Origin: Cristatella mucedo
Lineage: Eukaryota; Bryozoa; Phylactolaemata; Cristatellidae
NCBI GenBank assembly: GCA_009760855.2
Contig: WPIO01000074.1
Span: forward strand, 592,001 to 656,000
Direction of reading: 5' to 3'
DNA length: 64,000 nt
Both the position numbers and the translations under genes were made by a program. The notes beneath the pieces are model-generated. The model saw nothing but the letters and a program-made list of their open reading frames with translations, ran no database searches and was not told the DNA's origin. Of this stretch, positions 59,500 to 64,000 are shown one piece after another; within the stretch, counting starts at the first letter, position 1, and every line of letters starts with the position of its first letter.

Positions 59500-59660
59500 C
59501 AGACTCACTGGGCACAAGGTCTTAGTCCCGGGAAGGAGTGCTCACTCTTTAGGACACCAAGGTCGTGGGCTCAATTCCTGAAATGGGCGATCCTTTATTG
59601 TTCACTGCAAGCAGAGGTTATAGCCGGAAGACTCTTCTGCTGCTATATAAATGTATCTTC
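59500..59660 (+). mobile_element. tRNA-derived SINE copy
   Basis: GGTCGTGGGCTCAATTCC (B-box region, about 59,560), AAATGGGCGATCC and TTCTGCTGCTATATAAATG occur in the same order and spacing as at 8.0 kb. Upstream GGAGTGCTCACTC corresponds to AGGTGCTGGCTC of the other copy. Confidence 0.6.
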
Positions 59661-59864
59661 TGGAATGAACCTTGGTCTTTAGCTAACGCTCGAGTGACTC
59701 GTCGTAGGAGCGCTATGGATTACGCGAGGGATTACTCGCAGTAATACGTGCGCTCAGTAGAAGTGACAACGCCACAAAACGTAGGTAGGAAATAGCGTCT
59801 GACAAGCTATGCATTGCGGGTACTGAGTGGTCATAGGAGAACACATCATATACTATCAGTTCTT

Positions 59865-60790
59865 CTTGAGCGCCTCTCATCTCGCCTGGGCATCACTGGC
59901 ACTACTCCGTAAGGGTTCAGGTCCAATCTCAGTGGGAGACTCCAGAGTATTGACGTGAATGGGCAAAGATTATCCGAGGTACCTCTGAACTAAGGGGTAG
60001 CTCAGGGCTCCGTGCTATGTCCGGTTCTTTTCACGATTTATACTCTCCCTCTTGCCAATATGATTGCCAAGCACAATCTAGGCTTTCACTTGTATGCGAA
60101 TGACACTCAATAGTACCTTTGCTTTGATCCCTCCCAGCCTTCAAGCACCTCGACTTCTCTTAATTCCCTGGCTGCATGTATTGATGACATCCGCACATGA
60201 ATAGCTGCAACCGGTCTTAAACTAAGCGATGATGCAACTAACATATTAGTTTTGGGCAAACCAAGTGTGATATGAGCAAACCACGTGGTATAAGGACGCC
60301 CCATCTAAGTGGGTCCATGCATTTGTGACATCCCGTCTTGACTTCTGTAACTCACTGCTTGCTAGCCTACCGGCACGTGCAATCAGGAGCTTACAGCTGG
60401 TGCAAAACTCTGCAGCTAGGCTTGTCTGTCGTGAGCATCTTAGTTACCTCATCACACCACTTCTCGCCGACCTGCACTGGCTACCAGTCAAGCAACGGAT
60501 CGATTTCAAGGTTTTGTCGCTCACTTTAGGTCACTTCATTCTTTGGCTCCAGCCTATCTCTCAGATCTACTCCTCCATCAGGCCAAGCATCGTGCCACTC
60601 GCTTTTCGGAATCCAACAGTTTACCAATACCTCGTAAAAATCTCAAATCATTTGGAGACCGTGCATTGAGTTCGTATGCTCCCAGAGCCTGGAACTCACT
60701 TCCAACTTGGGCGACTTAGACGAGTGATAGGTCTCGTACAAGCAGCTGCTCCGTCATTAATCTTCACATATTGATTATTCGTCATTAATA
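59865..60790 (+). pseudogene. CR1/L2-like LINE reverse transcriptase relic
   Basis: The plus strand keeps the non-LTR reverse transcriptase order: SSRLGITG (59,877), a SGRLQSIDVNG segment, [11 protein letters not shown] (about 60,000), the catalytic box as YANDTQ at 60,093 (usually YADDT), ATGLKLSDDATNILVLG (about 60,207), then after an internal deletion SRLDFCNSLLASLP (60,328), AARLVC and DLHWLPVKQRIDFKVLSL. The frame then shifts near 60,525 and continues as SLAPAYLSDLL, GDRALSS and APRAWNSLP to a stop at 60,717. Several in-frame stops (for example 59,910 and 60,111) make it dead. A CGTCATTAATCTTCACATA-type duplication at 60,752-60,811 may be its 3' tail repeats. Confidence 0.85.
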
Positions 60791-60819
60791 CTCGTCATTA
60801 ATCTTCACATAGCACTTGC

Positions 60820-62501
60820 GCATCTCTCTCATGAATACGTGCCACTTTTGAGGAACTGCAAAAGACATCGATAGTACCGACGAGGGGACAACTCCCTACG
60901 ACGCAAGGGCAGTGACTCACGCGATCGGACGAAGTACAGCCCTCATCGACCACGAGGGTGGGGGGAGGCACACATTTACCAACATACACAAATTTAGCTG
61001 ATTTTATGACAGGCAAAAAACGCAAGGTAGTCCGCCGCTGACCGAACAAGCTTTCCGTAAACGTGTCGGATGCTGCCAAACGGCCTTGAACTGTGCAGCA
61101 GCAGCAGCTGCTGCCAGTTGAAGGTGACCCGTAGTAACTTAATTTCTCTGCCCAGGCTAGTTTCGTCTAACGCGCGATGCAAGTTAAGCTGGTGGCCACG
61201 CCCTGCTGCTGCTGCTGCTGCGAAGGCGCTGGGAGAAGCTCACGCTCCCCATAGTAGCGGGGCTGTTTGTTTTTCAGAGGATGGCGAGCATTCGAGGTCA
61301 GACTCGCACCGAAAGTGAGCGGCTCGTCTGACCTCAACCTTCCTTTGACTGTGACCTTCGCGACTTTCACGACTCGTCGAAGTCAACAACATGTTCATAA
61401 GAGCCATGCCAAATACTGCTCAATGATTGCTTTCCGACCTGCCCGCGGCCGCCGGCCTCGGGCAGTGCCGGTGGAGGCGAAAAAACAAGGCCGATTTCGA
61501 GGCTTCTTAATTGCAAGAGCCAGCTCGACTGACTGACTGCTCGGCAGATGCCCCAGATGCAGACAGAGCGACAGGTCATGGACAGGTCAAAGCTGCAGTT
61601 TGATGACCATGTGATCATATGCCGGTACTGCTCCTCAGCTAAACCGGCGGTGAGCAGCTGTTGGGAGCGTTATCGGGACGGGCCGGTGCACAGCTACGTC
61701 AGTCCGTCTCTGATGTGGCGTGGATACAGACCGGCTGTGTCCTCCAGCCAACTCGCGGGGACTCACAACAGCTGTGGCTGGGAGGGAGTGAAGGCAAGTG
61801 GGAACGCATGAGAGAACAGTCGTGTTTGGGGAGCGCTGCAGGCTCCTAGAAAATCGACCTTCTTGTGAGCCAGCTTTAGTTGTCTGCATGCCTCCGCGTG
61901 CGTGCTAGTTGGGAGAGCGTTATTAATCTACAAAGTTGCAGCTTTCGCTCCGTCCCCCCTCGGAGTCGGGGAGATCCTGAACCGACTGCACGACTTTCGT
62001 CGTCAGCTGACTCTGCTGGCCAGAATGGCAGCTCGGGCAGAGACAGGAGCAGGTCGGGAAGAGTTCAGCCACAGCTTGCCGGACAAAAGGGGGCGAGGGT
62101 ACATCGATCGGCCACGAGAAATGGCCGGCGGCTGTTTTGCCGCTTTTTAATGCCCTGCAGCTGCTGCAGGGCGTACAGCGGGCGCCGACGGTCAGGCCGA
62201 GCAGTCAGCCGTCAGCCGAGTGGGCTGGCCGGTCACGTACAGGGCAGCCTACCTACAAGCAAGATGAGCCCGGCCAGCTCTGAGGCAGGCGGTCTGAGGC
62301 AGGAGAGGGGAAGACGGAGCGGCAGAGAGGGAGAGATGGAGGGAGAGGAGGAGAGAGGGAGGGAGAGTTCGAGCTCTGCTACTCTGGCGCCAGACGATCG
62401 AAGATTATTTTCGGTAATAAATGTAGTGCATACCGAAGTCGTAAGTTCATCCGAAGCTCGAGAAGGATGGCGAACCCCTGGCTTAAATACTTATTACCCC
62501 G
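60820..62501. other. Anonymous GC-rich sequence with hairpins
   Basis: The longest open frame of the window (61,880-62,515 plus, 211 codons) lies here. It is rich in Arg, Ser, Gly and Glu, partly from a GGGAGA-rich stretch at about 62,300-62,370, and no domain is recognised, so it is not called as a gene. Inverted repeats: GAGGTCAGAC (61,294-61,303) with GTCTGACCTC (61,326-61,335), and the palindrome at 62,152-62,172. A TTTTTCAG acceptor-like site at 61,269-61,276 leads into a frame that stops soon after. Confidence 0.4.
62152..62172. repeat. Perfect 9-bp palindrome with 3-base loop
   Basis: GCCCTGCAG, CTG, CTGCAGGGC: an exact inverted repeat, very GC-rich. Function unknown. Confidence 0.85.
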
Positions 62502-63410
62502 ATGCATCCGAATGACCAGACCATTTTGGAGGCAGCAGCAACAACCACTTCCGATCCGCCATTGGCCAAGTGCCGTGCTGGAAGGCTGGCGAGCTACTAA
62601 GCAGGCGAGCGGTTGTCTTTGGGGTCGTAATGCCGTCGTGGCAACAAGACAGATATATTAGTCGGTACGTTAATCAGAGGATAATGGATACGGTAGCGCC
62701 CATGGGGGGGGGGGGAGCTTGAAGCAGCCACGCCCTTAAGCACTGAGGAAATAGTGGCAGCTCGCTGTACTGATTTGGCATATGAGACTGCCAAGCAGCA
62801 AAGAGAAAGGTGGCGCAGACCATGGAAACAAATCGCTCAAGCTCCGATTCTTTCTAGTTCGGTACTGCATAGAAAGAGACAATGTTCTCTTGAGGGCGCT
62901 ATGCACACAGCGTTTGTATTTATAATCGCTATACGCGAAAGGCTCCCGATTTCTGTTGTTCATTCCAGCAATGTGCCTTGCTCTTTTAGCCCGCGTTGTG
63001 TGCGCCTGCGGCTTCTGCTGTTATTAGCGAAGCGCCTGACACTAATGCACACGCCTCACCTGCGGCCAATAGTCGAGCCATTGAAGCAGCTCAGCGCTGG
63101 GCCACTAATGCAGGTTATGTTTCGTATCGTCTGCTGTAATTGATTGGGCTCTCGTGTATGCACCCATACAGAGGAATAAAGGAGAGTCCCGTTCGCTGCC
63201 TACGTGCGCCCGCTGTGTCTCCTCGAGACTTCCACTGGAACAGCCGCCGCTGGAGACATTGTCACACAATACCTGGTTTTTCTTGCGCTTTGGTTCCTTT
63301 CTGTTTTCAAGTGTTGCGCCTTTCTGACAAGCGAGTGGGTGACAAGTGGATGACAAGTGCCGAGGGTGTTGAGTCGTTGCTTCTGTCTGCCACGACATCC
63401 CATCCAGGGC
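62502..63410 (+). mobile_element. Long dispersed repeat X, copy 2
   Basis: Collinear with 11,616-12,216, in the same orientation, but about 300 bp longer because of extra sequence between about 62,985 and 63,270. It includes a G run at 62,704-62,715 where copy 1 has only GGGG, and the tail variant ATAGAAAGAGACAATG... GGGCGCTATGC at about 62,868-62,905. Confidence 0.65.
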
Positions 63411-63571
63411 TCCGTGGCACCACCGTGTCAGTCTTTCCGAAAGTGTTGTGGAACGTACTTCGCTCTCTTTTTCAATAATTAAAAGTAAAAATACGTATAT
63501 TCAACAACGACAATTGTGTAGCAAAAAGTGCATTGTTGTTCAGGTGCTGTACCCGACTGTGCCTTCGCAGG
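63411..63571. other. Anonymous spacer
   Basis: Nothing is recognised between repeat X and the LINE fragment. Confidence 0.4.
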
Positions 63572-64000
63572 TCACCAGTTAAAAGTTCTTACGCTGACCC
63601 ACAAGGCCCACCACGACTACGCTCCTTCGTACCTAGCTGAACTGCTGCATCAGTTTCAGCCGGTTCACGCCCTCAGGTCCCGTGTGGACAATAAATTAGC
63701 TGTCCCATTCCTCCGCTTAAAGACCGTTGGAGACAGAAGCTTTAGCTCTGCAGGTCCTAGACTGTGGAACTTGCTTCCATTATTCTTACGCAACGACAAC
63801 CACTCTCCTACTGCCGACTATGGCACATCCTTTTCAGCGGTCCTGAGCTAGTACTTCTATTCTACTCACTACCTCAACTGCTCTCCTGACTCTGCTATGC
63901 TTCCCACTTTCTCTTTGTTGCGTGAGACGAAGTCTGTTGGCTACCGAATGCGTACCGAAAGCCGCTTAGGCTGTGAGTGCGCTATGCAAAACTCTCCTGC
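63572..64000 (+). pseudogene. 3' end of a second CR1/L2-like LINE
   Basis: It opens abruptly with LTHKAHHDYAPSYLAELL and continues with LRSRVDNKLAVPF, LKTVGDRSFSSAGPRLWNLLP to a stop at 63,849-63,851. This is the C-terminal end of a LINE ORF2, the usual product of 5' truncation on insertion. The frame is intact over about 85 codons, so the copy is younger than the 60-kb relic and belongs to a different family. The 3' untranslated part that follows (CCGAATGCGTACCGAAAG) matches 10,925-11,045 and runs off the window. Confidence 0.85.

Noticed and set aside
61880-62515. Longest open frame in the window (211 codons, plus)
   Set aside because: Arg/Ser/Gly/Glu-rich composition, partly over a GGGAGA-rich stretch, GC-rich DNA with overlapping frames, no domain and no splice context.

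Overview
This window looks like repeat-rich intergenic DNA from an animal nuclear genome. The evidence is decayed CR1/L2-type non-LTR retrotransposon ends, tRNA-derived SINE copies, GATA, GA, CA and GT microsatellites, interstitial telomere-like repeats, and no long open frames (the longest is 211 codons, low complexity, unconvincing). There are no bacterial-type operons, rRNA genes, CRISPR arrays or intact transposase genes. An invertebrate such as a flatworm or other lophotrochozoan is a reasonable guess, but the sequence does not settle the phylum.

Layout. Positions 1-23,580 are a mosaic of old dispersed repeats: a degenerate 20-bp minisatellite at the left edge that recurs inverted at 17.7-18.1 kb; microsatellites; copies of a retroelement 3' tail of the form GCCTAG...GAGA...TCTC...GCGC followed by (ATT)n; SINE copies at about 8.0, 13.0 and 15.5 kb; a possible solo LTR at 6.7-7.2 kb; a telomere-like array at 19.8 kb; and a repeat family at 11.6-12.2 kb that returns at 62.5-63.4 kb.

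Positions 23,585-54,480 hold the most striking structure. It is a tandem array with 32 recognisable repeat boxes, spaced about 873 bp apart over roughly 27 kb (the A monomer). Part of it is arranged in a four-monomer higher-order repeat. On both sides it is bordered by an older, related, longer unit (A plus an extra segment B). One monomer near 52.1 kb keeps a short remnant of B, which suggests that the homogeneous A monomers arose from an A+B ancestor by deletion. The B segments carry, on the minus strand, decayed copies of one protein-coding exon whose amino acid pattern survives across copies despite stops and frameshifts. The satellite therefore appears to descend from a tandemly duplicated gene or element.

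Positions 54,480-59,100 are the likeliest place for a real gene. A GC-rich, CpG-rich stretch (54.6-55.9 kb) leads into a short ATG exon with a good splice donor. A phase-compatible second exon lies at 57.65-57.85 kb; together they encode about 79 residues with no recognised family. From 59 kb to the end the window again holds retroelement debris, including a CR1/L2-like reverse transcriptase relic (59.87-60.72 kb) and the 3' end of a second such element that runs off the window (63.57-64.0 kb). All counts and alignments were made by eye.
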